From the NCBI RefSeq assembly GCF_000426505.1, contig NZ_AUFM01000020.1, positions 99,196-163,195 of the forward strand: DNA of 64,000 nt. Direction: 5' to 3'. Origin of the DNA: Nisaea denitrificans DSM 18348 (GTDB lineage Bacteria; Pseudomonadota; Alphaproteobacteria; Thalassobaculales; Thalassobaculaceae). Shown in pieces: positions 26,309-34,641 of this stretch. The notes beneath the pieces were generated by a model that saw only the letters and a list, made by a program, of their open reading frames with translations, searched no databases and had not been told where the DNA came from. Both the position numbers and the translations under genes were made by a program. The first letter of the stretch is position 1; the number at the start of each line of letters is the position of its first letter.

Positions 26309-27787
26309 ATGTTGAAATTCTGTTTCGGCCTCATCATCCTGGTCGGCGCGATCACCTTCGCGGCCATTCAGCTTGCGGACAACCCGGGCCAGATCTCTAT
26401 CGACTGGCTCGGCTACCATATCGATACCTATTTCGGCGTTGCCTTGCTGGCGATGCTGGCGTGCCTTTGGCTGCTGCTTGTCGTCTACCGACTGTTCCGG
26501 GGTATCGTCGGCTTGCCTGGCGGGTTTTTCGACCGCCGCGCGGAGCGACGCCGGGATGAGGGTGTGAACGCACTCAGCCTCGGTATGGCGGCGATTGCGG
26601 CCGGAGATGCCGAAGAGGCGCGCAAGCAGGCCAAGCGGGCGGAGAAACTTCTCAATGATCCGTCGAAGACCCGGCTGCTTTCCGCCCAGGCGGCGGCACT
26701 CGGCGGTGATAGCGAGGCTGCGGGCCGTTATTTCGATGCGTTGACCGAAAGCCCGGAAACCCGGTTTGTCGGTCTGGTCGGCAAACTGCGTCAGGCGCTC
26801 GACGCGGGCGATCGGGACGAAGCCCTTACGCTTGCGCTCCGTGCGCGCGATTTGCGGCCGGATTCGGGGTTTGTCGCCCGCACCCTGTTCACGCTGGAGA
26901 CCGGGGCGGAAGACTGGGATGGCGCGCAGAAGACCCTGTTCGATGCTGTCCGGCGGGACCTGATTCCGGAAGGCGAGGCGAAACGCTACCGGATGGCCAT
27001 CGACATGGAACGCGCCCGGCTGAAGCAGGAAGCCGGCGATCTCGGTGGCGCGGCGGACTTCGCGTTGCGGGCGCTAGCGGTGGAACCGGCTTTCCCGCCG
27101 GCGGTGAAGGTCGCGGTCGAGGCTGAGCAGGTCAAGGGGCGGGACAAGAAAGCCCAGCGCCTTTTGGAAGATGCCTGGTCGGCAGCGCCGCATCCGACGT
27201 TTGCAAAACTTTATGCCGGTCTCTGGCCGGATGACGATCCTGCCCAGCGTCTGAAACGCATCCAGAAATTGACCGACCGGCAGGCTGACGGTCTGGCCGG
27301 GCGATTGGCTGTCGCCGAGGCGGCGATCGCGGCAGAACTCTGGGGTGTGGCCCGCGCGGCGCTGGAAGCGATCCCGGATGCGGAGCGTAGCGCCAGCGTG
27401 TTTCGATTGCTCGCCTATATGGCGCAGGCGGAACGCGGAGATGCGGCGCAGGCCCGGGGATTTCTGGAGCGTGCGAGCAATGCGCCGGCTGACCCTGCCT
27501 GGACGTGCTCCGATTGCGGCGCAACCTCTGGAAGCTGGACGGTCTCGTGCGGCAATTGCGGTCACTTCGCAACCCTGACCTGGAAACAGCCGCCGCGGGT
27601 CTCGGCCCTCGTTGTCCTGCCGGAATCCGATATCGTACCGGCGCCGGTGCTGATTGAAACGACGGCACCGGCGGAGGCTCCGGCACCGGCCGAGGCGGTC
27701 GTTGGGGAGAATGTTGCGTCAGGGCGCCCGGATGAACCATCCGGTGACGAGCCGAACCCGGAAGATGTGGTACGTCGTCTCGCGTGA
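26309..27787 (+). CDS. hemY: HemY-type TPR membrane protein with C-terminal zinc ribbon
   Basis: A 492-residue protein of the proteobacterial HemY_N family (not protoporphyrinogen oxidase). Two N-terminal transmembrane helices (about 1-22, and 43-63 LLAMLACLWLLLVVYRLF) precede a TPR-like helical body. Near residues 398-425 lies a rubredoxin-like zinc ribbon, CSDCG and CGNCG with tryptophans around them, as in LapB-type proteins. A Pro/Ala-rich tail follows. The ATG at 26309 follows the mitofilin stop by four bases. The name is historical; its biochemical role in heme synthesis is unclear, and an assembly or scaffold role is likely. Confidence 0.9.
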   Translation: MLKFCFGLIILVGAITFAAIQLADNPGQISIDWLGYHIDTYFGVALLAMLACLWLLLVVYRLFRGIVGLPGGFFDRRAERRRDEGVNALSLGMAAIAAGDAEEARKQAKRAEKLLNDPSKTRLLSAQAAALGGDSEAAGRYFDALTESPETRFVGLVGKLRQALDAGDRDEALTLALRARDLRPDSGFVARTLFTLETGAEDWDGAQKTLFDAVRRDLIPEGEAKRYRMAIDMERARLKQEAGDLGGAADFALRALAVEPAFPPAVKVAVEAEQVKGRDKKAQRLLEDAWSAAPHPTFAKLYAGLWPDDDPAQRLKRIQKLTDRQADGLAGRLAVAEAAIAAELWGVARAALEAIPDAERSASVFRLLAYMAQAERGDAAQARGFLERASNAPADPAWTCSDCGATSGSWTVSCGNCGHFATLTWKQPPRVSALVVLPESDIVPAPVLIETTAPAEAPAPAEAVVGENVASGRPDEPSGDEPNPEDVVRRLA

Positions 27788-27805
27788 CTCTTACTGCACT
27801 ATGAG

Positions 27806-27835
27806 TTAACCTGAAGGTTGATTTTAGGGTATAGT
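27806..27835 (+). promoter_or_regulatory. Possible promoter upstream of the unknown gene at 27904
   Basis: TTAACC (27806-27811) and TATAGT (27830-27835) are separated by 18 bases, a plausible sigma-70 pair, about 70 bases before the ATG. The TTAACC also resembles a CtrA half-site, and AACCT-GA-AGGTT (27808-27819) is a small dyad. Assignment is tentative. Confidence 0.3.
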
Positions 27836-27903
27836 CGAGACGACTTACCGTTATGAGGGGCAGGAAGCCCCGGATGCCCGAGGCCCAGAATGGAGCCTGT
27901 ACG

Positions 27904-28692
27904 ATGACAAGCGTTTCCAGTCTGTCGAGCTTGACCAAATTGCAGGTCGCCCAGCCGCGTGTTGTCGGCCAGGAAGCGACGAGCAAGAGTTCAGCCTCGT
28001 CTTCTTCATCACCGACATACCGGACTGCCGAGACAGGAAATAACCTTTTCTCGGCGTCTATCTCCGACGGAGACCGCACCACGGCGGGCCTGCAGGAACT
28101 GCTTGGCGGCGAGCTTGAGAAGCTGTTCGGTGCTCTCGATCGGAAGAACGACCCGGATGGTTCCGTTTCACGCGCCCTCGACAGTCTGAAGGATTTGCTC
28201 GGCAAAGCCGGCGAGGATTCGTCTGTCTCCGGTTTTCAGATCCGGATTTCCAGTGTCAGCCAGCAATTGCGTACTGACGATGGCGGGGGGGATGTGTTTT
28301 CCAGCGTCTCTCAGCTTTCCATCGAAGTCGGGCTGGTGCGTGACGGCAAGGTTGCCGCCGAGGATGTGGAATTGCTGTCCTTCGAAGGCAAGAAGCTTCC
28401 CCTGACCGACACGCAGAAGCAGACCGGTATCATTACCGGACGGTTTGTCCTCGACGATCCGGCGACGTCTAGCAAGGCACAGGAAACGGCTGCCGATCAG
28501 GCCCTGGAACGCCTGAAACTGGTCAGCGATGCGCTCGCGGCATTCCGGCGCGGCGATCTCGGCCCGTTGCAGAATATCGAAAGCCTGTTCCGTGGCGGTA
28601 CGCTGGATGCGGAAAGCGTCCGGGCATTGTCCAGTGCCAAGGATGTGACGAAGAGCGCGGTCTTTCCGGGTAGTGGTATTCTCGACGTCTGA
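27904..28692 (+). CDS. Unknown protein between hemY and hemF
   Basis: A 262-residue protein that I do not recognise. The N-terminal ~45 residues are Ser/Thr-rich and low complexity (SVSSLSSLTKLQ, SSASSSSS). No signal peptide or transmembrane segment is seen. The middle (GLQELLGGELEKLFGALD) and the C-terminal third (AADQALERLKLVSDALAAFR) are helical and Leu/Glu-rich; a beta-like block lies between (SGFQIRISSVSQQL). GGAG nine bases upstream supports the ATG at 27904. It has its own possible promoter. The composition is reminiscent of flagellar hook-associated or secreted proteins that lack a Sec signal, but this is only an impression. Confidence 0.7.
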   Translation: MTSVSSLSSLTKLQVAQPRVVGQEATSKSSASSSSSPTYRTAETGNNLFSASISDGDRTTAGLQELLGGELEKLFGALDRKNDPDGSVSRALDSLKDLLGKAGEDSSVSGFQIRISSVSQQLRTDDGGGDVFSSVSQLSIEVGLVRDGKVAAEDVELLSFEGKKLPLTDTQKQTGIITGRFVLDDPATSSKAQETAADQALERLKLVSDALAAFRRGDLGPLQNIESLFRGGTLDAESVRALSSAKDVTKSAVFPGSGILDV

Positions 28693-28786
28693 GTCACCCT
28701 GCCTCTCGACAGGACTTCCGGCTTCCGGCTAAACCGGGGCGCAGCCCTTGACGGGCGGCATCGTCGGTTCAGCATCGGATAGGCCA

Positions 28787-29650
28787 ATGTATATCTCCAC
28801 CGAAGAACAAAAGGACGCCGCGCGCGCCTGGTTCGAAAATCTGCGCAACCAGATCTGCGCGGCTTTCGAGCGTATGGAGGATGATTACGAAGGTCATCTT
28901 AAAGATCGGCCCGCCGGCCGCTTCAAGCGCAAGAGCTGGGAACGTGAAGGCGGTGGTGGCGGTGTCATGTCCGTCATGGAAGGCCGGGTTTTCGAGAAAG
29001 TCGGTGTCAATATCTCGACCGTGCACGGCACGTTCTCCGAAGAATTCCGCAAGTCGATTCCCGGAGCCGACGAGGATCCGCGCTTCTGGGCGGCGGGTAT
29101 TTCGCTGGTCGCGCATATGCAGTCGCCGAAGGTTCCGGCGGTGCATATGAACACCCGGCACATCACCACGACAAAATCCTGGTTCGGCGGCGGTGCCGAC
29201 CTGACGCCGATGGTGCCGGAGCAGGTGGACACAGACGCCTTCCATGCCGGTTTCAAGGCTGCCTGCGACAAGCACGATCCGGCCTATTATCCGAAGTTCA
29301 AGGACTGGTGCGACGAGTACTTCTTCCTGAAGCACCGGGACGAGCCGCGCGGCGTCGGCGGGATTTTCTATGACTATCTGGACAGCAATTTCGAGAAAGA
29401 TTTCGCCTTCACCCGCGATATCGGCGCGGCGTTCCTTGAGACGTATCCGGCGATTGCCCGGCGGCGGATGAATGAGGACTGGACGGAAGAGGAGCGCCAC
29501 CATCAGCTGGTGCGGCGTGGACGCTATGTCGAGTTCAACCTGATCCATGACCGGGGCACGCTTTTCGGCCTGAAAACCGGCGGAAATGTCGAGGCTATCC
29601 TGATGAGTATGCCTCCGATGGTTATCTGGCCGGCACCCGGAGACGACTAG
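28787..29650 (+). CDS. hemF: Oxygen-dependent coproporphyrinogen-III oxidase
   Basis: A 287-residue HemF that decarboxylates coproporphyrinogen III to protoporphyrinogen IX with O2. Family motifs are clear: [18 protein letters not shown] at the N-terminus, [35 protein letters not shown] and [29 protein letters not shown], and [18 protein letters not shown]. The ATG at 28787 fits the family's usual N-terminus better than an upstream TTG. It extends the heme gene neighbourhood, although an unknown gene separates it from hemY. Confidence 0.95.
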   Translation: MYISTEEQKDAARAWFENLRNQICAAFERMEDDYEGHLKDRPAGRFKRKSWEREGGGGGVMSVMEGRVFEKVGVNISTVHGTFSEEFRKSIPGADEDPRFWAAGISLVAHMQSPKVPAVHMNTRHITTTKSWFGGGADLTPMVPEQVDTDAFHAGFKAACDKHDPAYYPKFKDWCDEYFFLKHRDEPRGVGGIFYDYLDSNFEKDFAFTRDIGAAFLETYPAIARRRMNEDWTEEERHHQLVRRGRYVEFNLIHDRGTLFGLKTGGNVEAILMSMPPMVIWPAPGDD

Positions 29651-29697
29651 ACACCAAGTGATACTCCTATTTCAGTTGGACTCATTTTGCGGATGAA

Positions 29698-29712
29698 TTA
29701 ACCTTCCGTTAA
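29698..29712. promoter_or_regulatory. CtrA-type motif TTAA-N7-TTAA
   Basis: TTAACCTTCCGTTAA at 29698-29712 matches the TTAA-N7-TTAA consensus of the alphaproteobacterial cell-cycle and motility regulator CtrA, and is also a perfect dyad (TTAAC-N5-GTTAA). It lies 45 bases before the start of the unknown gene at 29757. Binding is inferred. Confidence 0.5.
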
Positions 29713-29756
29713 GACCCGGTGCGGGGGCGCCGGGGTGGTTGAGGCCTTGCTGATTA

Positions 29757-30320
29757 ATGTCCATTTCTGGTGCGTTAAATCTGACGGTGACCAGCGCGCT
29801 CGAGAGAGCTGTCGGCAATTCCCGGTCCGGATCGGACAGTTCGGCTGCCGATATCCGTGAAACTTCATCAGCCGATGAAGCTCTCGTGACAACCGTGACT
29901 CCCGGAGAGATAGAAAACCGGGAAGAGTCAGGGCAAAGCCCGGCGCCTTTGGCGCCGCGTCCGCTTGTCGATCCCGCAAATCTTTCACAGGCGCAAGAAG
30001 CGGCTGAAGAGACGGACACAGAGATCGAGGATGATGGAACTCTGACGATTTCAGCCCGTCTGGTCCCGGTGGGGGATGAGGATTCGACGGAGAGTATTGC
30101 CCTGGATGGCCGCCCCGAGGCGGTGAAGGCTGGCGAGCTGATTAGCGAAGCACAGCGATTGACGGGCGAGCCGCTGGAAGTCCCGGATTACAGCATTGAT
30201 CCTGCGGAGCAGGATTTACAGGTGTTCAACGAGCGAATCAGCCGGTCGACCCAGGTGCTCGAATTCCTGAACAGCCGTCCGGCTCCGCGCTCAGGGGGCG
30301 GTGTCAGCATTATCGCCTGA
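29757..30320 (+). CDS. Unknown acidic protein behind a CtrA-like site
   Basis: A 187-residue protein, strongly acidic and rich in Glu, Ser and Pro, with a low-complexity middle (residues about 25-110). No signal peptide or membrane segment. The C-terminal 60 residues look folded and helical (AVKAGELISEAQRL, DLQVFNERISRSTQVLEFLN) and end in GGGVSIIA. The MSIS start without a Sec signal recalls axial flagellar proteins, but no family is recognised. GAGG lies upstream. The CtrA-type site 45 bases before the ATG suggests cell-cycle or motility control. It is convergent with the hydratase gene at 30333. Confidence 0.65.
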   Translation: MSISGALNLTVTSALERAVGNSRSGSDSSAADIRETSSADEALVTTVTPGEIENREESGQSPAPLAPRPLVDPANLSQAQEAAEETDTEIEDDGTLTISARLVPVGDEDSTESIALDGRPEAVKAGELISEAQRLTGEPLEVPDYSIDPAEQDLQVFNERISRSTQVLEFLNSRPAPRSGGGVSIIA

Positions 30321-30332
30321 CGAACCTCCCCT

Positions 30333-31103
30333 CTATCCGAACCGCATGTCCGCCTGCCCGAGCCCGGGAAATTCGATCCGTGCCGTGGTGCCTGCCTTGG
30401 CGAAGTGGACCCCGTTCCACGACCCGGTTGTGATCACATCACCGGCTTTCAAACCCCGTCCTTTAAGAGAGCCTGTCCGGCCGGGCGCATGATTGGCGAG
30501 CCATGCCATCAGGGTGAAGGGATCGCCGCCGCCAAACGTTCCGGTATCCTCGAAAGCGACATTATCGTCGAACAGCAACCGGACGGGCTGGGTGGAGAAG
30601 TCGAGCGCCTCAGGGACCGGCATTTCGGTGCCGAGCACCAGAGAGTCATTCGCCTGGAAATCCATCAGCGCCCAGAGCGGATCGGTTTTCGGCCAGTCCA
30701 GCAGGCGGGATTCGACGATCTCGATGGCGACAATCATGCTCGACACGGCCGCCTTGATATCGTCGGGGCTGTAGGCTGCCTCACGTTTGGGCAAATCCTG
30801 GCCGAGCCGGAAGGCTATCTCTGCTTCCACACCGAAATTCCGGTGGGCGTCCGAGGCGAGCACCTGTCCCGAGGAATAGAGTTTGGAGGCGGCTATCGGC
30901 GCTGACGTCGGTTCTGTACCAGGGCTGCCGCCGACTTTCCAGGCGCCGACTTTCCGGTCGAGGAGGTCGAACGTGGCATCCTGAATGGCAAAGGCATCGT
31001 CGCGTGTCTGCGGCGCTTCGGCAGCGGGTATATCCGCGATTGGTGTGCCGGTCCCGAAAGCCTCGAATAGCCGTTGGGCCGTGGCGCTCACTCTGTCAGA
31101 CAT
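30333..31103 (-). CDS. 2-keto-4-pentenoate hydratase / fumarylacetoacetate-hydrolase-fold protein
   Basis: A 256-residue protein of the MhpD/FAH superfamily. Visible elements: VGAWKVGGSPGTEPTSAPI (about 51-69), the metal-site region NFGVEAEIAFRLGQDLP (Glu93 and Glu95 by count), VAIEIVESRLLDWPKTDP and GLKAGDVITTGSWNGVHF near the C-terminus. The family hydrates 2-oxopent-4-enoate-type products of aromatic ring cleavage or decarboxylates 4-oxalocrotonate. No ring-cleavage genes are nearby. AAGGAG precedes the ATG and contains the stop of the upstream CCA gene, so the two are translationally linked. Confidence 0.88.
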   Translation of the reverse strand: MSDRVSATAQRLFEAFGTGTPIADIPAAEAPQTRDDAFAIQDATFDLLDRKVGAWKVGGSPGTEPTSAPIAASKLYSSGQVLASDAHRNFGVEAEIAFRLGQDLPKREAAYSPDDIKAAVSSMIVAIEIVESRLLDWPKTDPLWALMDFQANDSLVLGTEMPVPEALDFSTQPVRLLFDDNVAFEDTGTFGGGDPFTLMAWLANHAPGRTGSLKGRGLKAGDVITTGSWNGVHFAKAGTTARIEFPGLGQADMRFG

Positions 31104-31105
31104 TG

Positions 31106-32314
31106 TTACTCCTTGCCTGCAATGCGGTGGACCTCAGCGAGGCATTCCTCGTGTCCGGGACTGAAATCCCGCTCGATCCACCAGGTTTCGATTTTCCGCA
31201 AAAAGTCTCCGACGCCGGGTCCGGCGGCAATCCCCATTTTCACGAGATCGGCACCGCGTAACGGCAGGTCGGGTTTGGGCCAGTCTTGTGACCGGGCGAT
31301 GAGGTCCTGGGCGCGTTCCTGCTCGAGATCGCCGTTTGCATAAGCAAGCCGGACGAGATCTTCAAACAGTGCGTTGCCGTGGATATAGATCTGCCGGCGC
31401 ATCGCGGGGGCATCCGGCATTTCCTCGAGGTTGCGGCCCGAAAGGCGGGTGAACCGGGTCGCATCCGCGTTCGAGAACCGCATCCGCGCCGACGCACGGA
31501 AAGCCTGTCCGGGCACTTCCGGCGCGAATGCCGCGAGGCGCAGAATGGGGTCGGCGACTGCCGGCTCGAACGCGATTAACCGGGTGAGAGCCGTCGGATC
31601 GTAAGGGCCGGGAAGGTAGCTTTGCAGTATCCCGGCTGATTCCATAACCTCCAGCACGGAAACCGGATCGGGCGCGGCCAGAAGTTTCAGAAACTCGGCG
31701 CCGATCCGCTCGCCTGAAAGGGTCTCGATCAGTCCGGCATGGTCCGCACAGGCCTTGAGCCCGACTGGATCGATACCGTCCTTGCCGAAATGGGCATGAA
31801 ACCGGAAGAAACGGAGAATGCGGAGCACGTCTTCCTGGATGCGAGTCGCCGGATCGCCGACGAACCGGACCCGGCCGCTCAGCGCATCGCCGTGCCCGCC
31901 GAAAGGGTCTTCGAGGGTGCCATCCGGACGGAGGAACATGGCGTTCATGGTGAAGTCTCGCCGGGCGGCGTCTTCCTTCCAGTCTTCGGTGAAGGCGACG
32001 ATCGCGCGCCGCCCGTCAGTCTCGACGTCGAGGCGAAGCGTGGTGATCTCGAAATGCTCGTGATTGATGACCGCCGTCACCGTGCCATGCTGCAGGCCGG
32101 TCGGCACAACCCTGATGCCAGCACCTTTCAGAAGCTCGGTCGCTTTATCGGGTGTGTGGCGGGTTGCGATATCAATATCCGCGATCGGCAGGTCCAGCAC
32201 GGCACTGCGCACGCAGCCGCCAACGAAGCGGGCCATGTCGCCGTCCCGGTTCAGGACATCCATCACAGCCCGTGTCTCGGGGCTCGTCATCCAGGGCAGC
32301 GGAGAAATGCGCAT
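31106..32314 (-). CDS. cca: CCA-adding tRNA nucleotidyltransferase
   Basis: A 402-residue class II nucleotidyltransferase of the poly(A) polymerase/CCA family. N-terminal catalytic motifs are FVGGCVRSAVLDLPIADIDI (metal aspartates in DIDIAT), TEDWKEDAARRDFTMNAMFL (about 110-130) and DPATRIQEDVLRILRFFRFH. The C-terminal half is the helical tRNA-binding part. It adds or repairs the tRNA 3' CCA end. It belongs to a four-gene minus-strand operon, starting nine bases after the NUDIX stop. No obvious Shine-Dalgarno; coupling to the upstream gene is likely. Confidence 0.93.
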   Translation of the reverse strand: MRISPLPWMTSPETRAVMDVLNRDGDMARFVGGCVRSAVLDLPIADIDIATRHTPDKATELLKGAGIRVVPTGLQHGTVTAVINHEHFEITTLRLDVETDGRRAIVAFTEDWKEDAARRDFTMNAMFLRPDGTLEDPFGGHGDALSGRVRFVGDPATRIQEDVLRILRFFRFHAHFGKDGIDPVGLKACADHAGLIETLSGERIGAEFLKLLAAPDPVSVLEVMESAGILQSYLPGPYDPTALTRLIAFEPAVADPILRLAAFAPEVPGQAFRASARMRFSNADATRFTRLSGRNLEEMPDAPAMRRQIYIHGNALFEDLVRLAYANGDLEQERAQDLIARSQDWPKPDLPLRGADLVKMGIAAGPGVGDFLRKIETWWIERDFSPGHEECLAEVHRIAGKE

Positions 32315-32323
32315 CAGAGGGAC

Positions 32324-32944
32324 TCAGGCATCGACGCGGGGGAGTAGAACGTCGACGAAGTTTACCAGCATTCCGGCGGTCGCGCCCCAGATGTAATAGT
32401 CACCATAGGGTATGGCGTAGAAGCTGCGGATCTGGTTGTTCCATTCCCGGCTATGCCGCTCGTGATTTCCGCGGTCCAGAAAGAAGGCGAGAGGGACCTC
32501 GAAGATTTCCTGCACCTCCATCGGATCGGCCCGTGTGTCGAAGGGCGGGGTGAGCAGACCGACCACCGGCGTAATTGCGAAGCCGGTACGCGTACTGTAG
32601 AGATCGAGTTGGCCGACGATATCGATGTGGCGCCGGTGGATGCCGACTTCCTCTTCCGTCTCGCGCAGGGCGGTGTCGACAGGCCCATCGTCATAGGACT
32701 CGGCACGGCCACCCGGAAAGCTGACCTGTCCCGGATGGACCGGCAAATCCTCGGAGCGCTTGGTCAGCAGCATGGTGAGGCCCTCGTCGCGCTCCACAAT
32801 CGGAATCAGCACGGCGGCCGGCCGGCTCTGGACCTGTGGCGTCATGCCGGGATTGAGGTCGTGATCGCCGCGGCCCTTCTTGGTGTCTTGTGGGGCAAGC
32901 CCTTCAAACGCCATCCGTAGCCGGCTGCTGTCGAAATTATGCAT
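32324..32944 (-). CDS. NUDIX hydrolase, CoA pyrophosphatase type
   Basis: A 206-residue NUDIX protein. The NUDIX box is seen at FPGGRAESYDDGPVDTALRE followed by TEEEVGI (about residues 75-102), preceded by the CoA-pyrophosphatase-type LTKRSEDLPVHPGQVSFPGG. The family hydrolyses CoA and derivatives to 4'-phosphopantetheine and 3',5'-ADP. The first box acidic residue is Asp rather than Glu, which is common in this branch. Its ATG overlaps the DUF1285 stop (TGATG). Confidence 0.9.
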   Translation of the reverse strand: MHNFDSSRLRMAFEGLAPQDTKKGRGDHDLNPGMTPQVQSRPAAVLIPIVERDEGLTMLLTKRSEDLPVHPGQVSFPGGRAESYDDGPVDTALRETEEEVGIHRRHIDIVGQLDLYSTRTGFAITPVVGLLTPPFDTRADPMEVQEIFEVPLAFFLDRGNHERHSREWNNQIRSFYAIPYGDYYIWGATAGMLVNFVDVLLPRVDA

Positions 32945-33531
32945 CAGAGGGTGCCGAGTTCATGAAATACGCCGTCGCTCCAGAGTCCGAGAGTGGTTTT
33001 ACCGTCACGCTCAAGGCTCACTGCCTGATCCACCAGATCGTAGAACACCGGACGCAGGATCAGGGCATCCAAACCATTTCCTGTATCGATATAGGGTCGC
33101 GGCTCCCCGGTTTCAGCATCGGTAACCACTCGAATGCGATGTTTGGCATCGGCGGTCACAATGCGGTCAAGGTTTGTTCGGAGCATAAGTCTCGGAGATG
33201 TCATTTCCGCTGACCAAACATCGTCGTACCATGCTTCGACGATTGTAAAGGGAGCGTCGTCGACCGTGATCTTGCCACGTTCGACCGGCGTTCTGAGAGA
33301 GTAGCCGCCATCTTCGTCGCGGTGCAGGATGGTTGCGAAGAGCTTTACCAGGGCCTGGCGGGTGAACGGTGCGCCCTGGTGGTACCATGTGCCGTCAACG
33401 GCGATACGAATGCCGTAATGGCCCATATCGATCTGTTTGCGTTGTTCGCGCTTGCCTGTTGCAGCAGCTGCGATACGCTCTAACTGATCTGGTGTGGGGG
33501 AGACATCGGAAGGCGCGTTCGATGCGGTCAT
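32944..33531 (-). CDS. DUF1285 protein
   Basis: A 195-residue soluble protein of the DUF1285 family: GHYGIRIAVDGTWYHQGAPF (about 37-56) and FTRQALVKLFATILHRDEDG, then YSLRTPVERGKITVDDAPF and VEAWYDDVW. DUF1285 members are small two-domain proteins of unknown function, typically found next to NUDIX and CCA genes in Alphaproteobacteria as here. First gene of the minus-strand operon and divergent from the MoxR operon. The Shine-Dalgarno is weak. Confidence 0.9.
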   Translation of the reverse strand: MTASNAPSDVSPTPDQLERIAAAATGKREQRKQIDMGHYGIRIAVDGTWYHQGAPFTRQALVKLFATILHRDEDGGYSLRTPVERGKITVDDAPFTIVEAWYDDVWSAEMTSPRLMLRTNLDRIVTADAKHRIRVVTDAETGEPRPYIDTGNGLDALILRPVFYDLVDQAVSLERDGKTTLGLWSDGVFHELGTL

Positions 33532-33616
33532 CGGTTGCTGGCTGCTTCTATGGGTTCTTCATTATGCGCCGCCGCTTGCCGGCGGAGCTCATGATTAAGA
33601 AGGAAGTATAGAGTCC

Positions 33617-34627
33617 ATGACCAATTCCTCCACTCTCGATCATCGGCTTGAAACCGACACAGTTGAAAAAATCGATGCACTCGGCGCGCGCATGGCCAAG
33701 GCCAGGGCGCAAATCGAAGCGGTGATCTTCGGTCAGCGCGCGGTTATCGACGAGACGCTGACCACCGTTCTCGCTGGGGGGCACGCCCTGTTGATCGGGG
33801 TTCCGGGGCTCGCAAAAACGCGGCTTGTTGAAACCCTTGGCACCGTTCTTGGGCTTGATGACAAACGCATTCAATGTACGCCCGACCTGATGCCCGCCGA
33901 TATCGTCGGCGCGGAAATTCTTGAAGAATCGGACGACGGAAAGCGGCATTTCCGCTTCGTGAAGGGGCCTGTCTTTGCGCAGATCCTGATGGCGGACGAA
34001 ATCAACCGTGCCAGCCCCCGGACCCAGTCTGCCCTGCTGCAAGCCATGCAGGAACGCACGGTCTCCGTCGGCGGCCACACCTACGATCTGCCGGCGCCTT
34101 TCATGGTGCTGGCGACCCAGAATCCGCTGGAGCAGGAAGGCACCTATCCACTTCCGGAAGCCCAGCTTGACCGGTTCCTGATGCAGATCGATGTCGGCTA
34201 TCCGGACCGGGATGCGGAGCGCCGCATGCTGCTGGCCACGACCGGCAGCGAAGAGTCGAAGGTCGAACCGGTGCTGAACGCGGCGGAACTGATCGACGCG
34301 CAGAAACTCCTACGGCAGATCCCGGTCGGCGAAACCGTACTTGAGGCCATCCTTGAAATCGTGCGGTCCGGCCGGCTGGAAACCACCGAGGTGGACGAGG
34401 TGAAGCGGCATGTGGCCTGGGGCCCCGGCCCGCGCGCCAGCCAGGCGCTGATGCTGGCGGTTCGGGCGCGTGCCATCCTGGACGGCCGCCTGTCTCCGTC
34501 GGTCGAGGATGTGCTTGATCTGGCGCCGCCGGTGCTGCGGCATCGTATGGCTCTGAACTTTGCCGCACGCGCGGAAGGTGTCTCGCTCGACGATATCATC
34601 CAGCGCCTGTTGGCTCCGTACCGCTGA
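33617..34627 (+). CDS. MoxR-family AAA+ ATPase
   Basis: A 336-residue MoxR ATPase. Walker A is GVPGLAKTRLVETLG (about 59-74), Walker B ILMADEINRASPRTQSALLQ (about 122-141), and sensor 1 is VLATQNPLEQEGTYPLPEAQ with the arginine-finger region LDRFLMQIDVGYPD. MoxR proteins act as chaperone-like ATPases with VWA/DUF58 partners in envelope or metalloprotein maturation. It heads a four-gene operon with DUF58, BatA-DUF4159 and a GATase-like protein. A 6-bp GC hairpin (33569-33585) lies in the leader. Confidence 0.93.
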   Translation: MTNSSTLDHRLETDTVEKIDALGARMAKARAQIEAVIFGQRAVIDETLTTVLAGGHALLIGVPGLAKTRLVETLGTVLGLDDKRIQCTPDLMPADIVGAEILEESDDGKRHFRFVKGPVFAQILMADEINRASPRTQSALLQAMQERTVSVGGHTYDLPAPFMVLATQNPLEQEGTYPLPEAQLDRFLMQIDVGYPDRDAERRMLLATTGSEESKVEPVLNAAELIDAQKLLRQIPVGETVLEAILEIVRSGRLETTEVDEVKRHVAWGPGPRASQALMLAVRARAILDGRLSPSVEDVLDLAPPVLRHRMALNFAARAEGVSLDDIIQRLLAPYR

Positions 34628-34641
34628 GCCGGGGCGCCCCG

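Noticed and set aside
33569..33585. GC hairpin CCGCCG-CTTGC-CGGCGG in the MoxR leader
   Set aside because: Too short and without a T-run or known riboswitch features; noted only as a leader hairpin.
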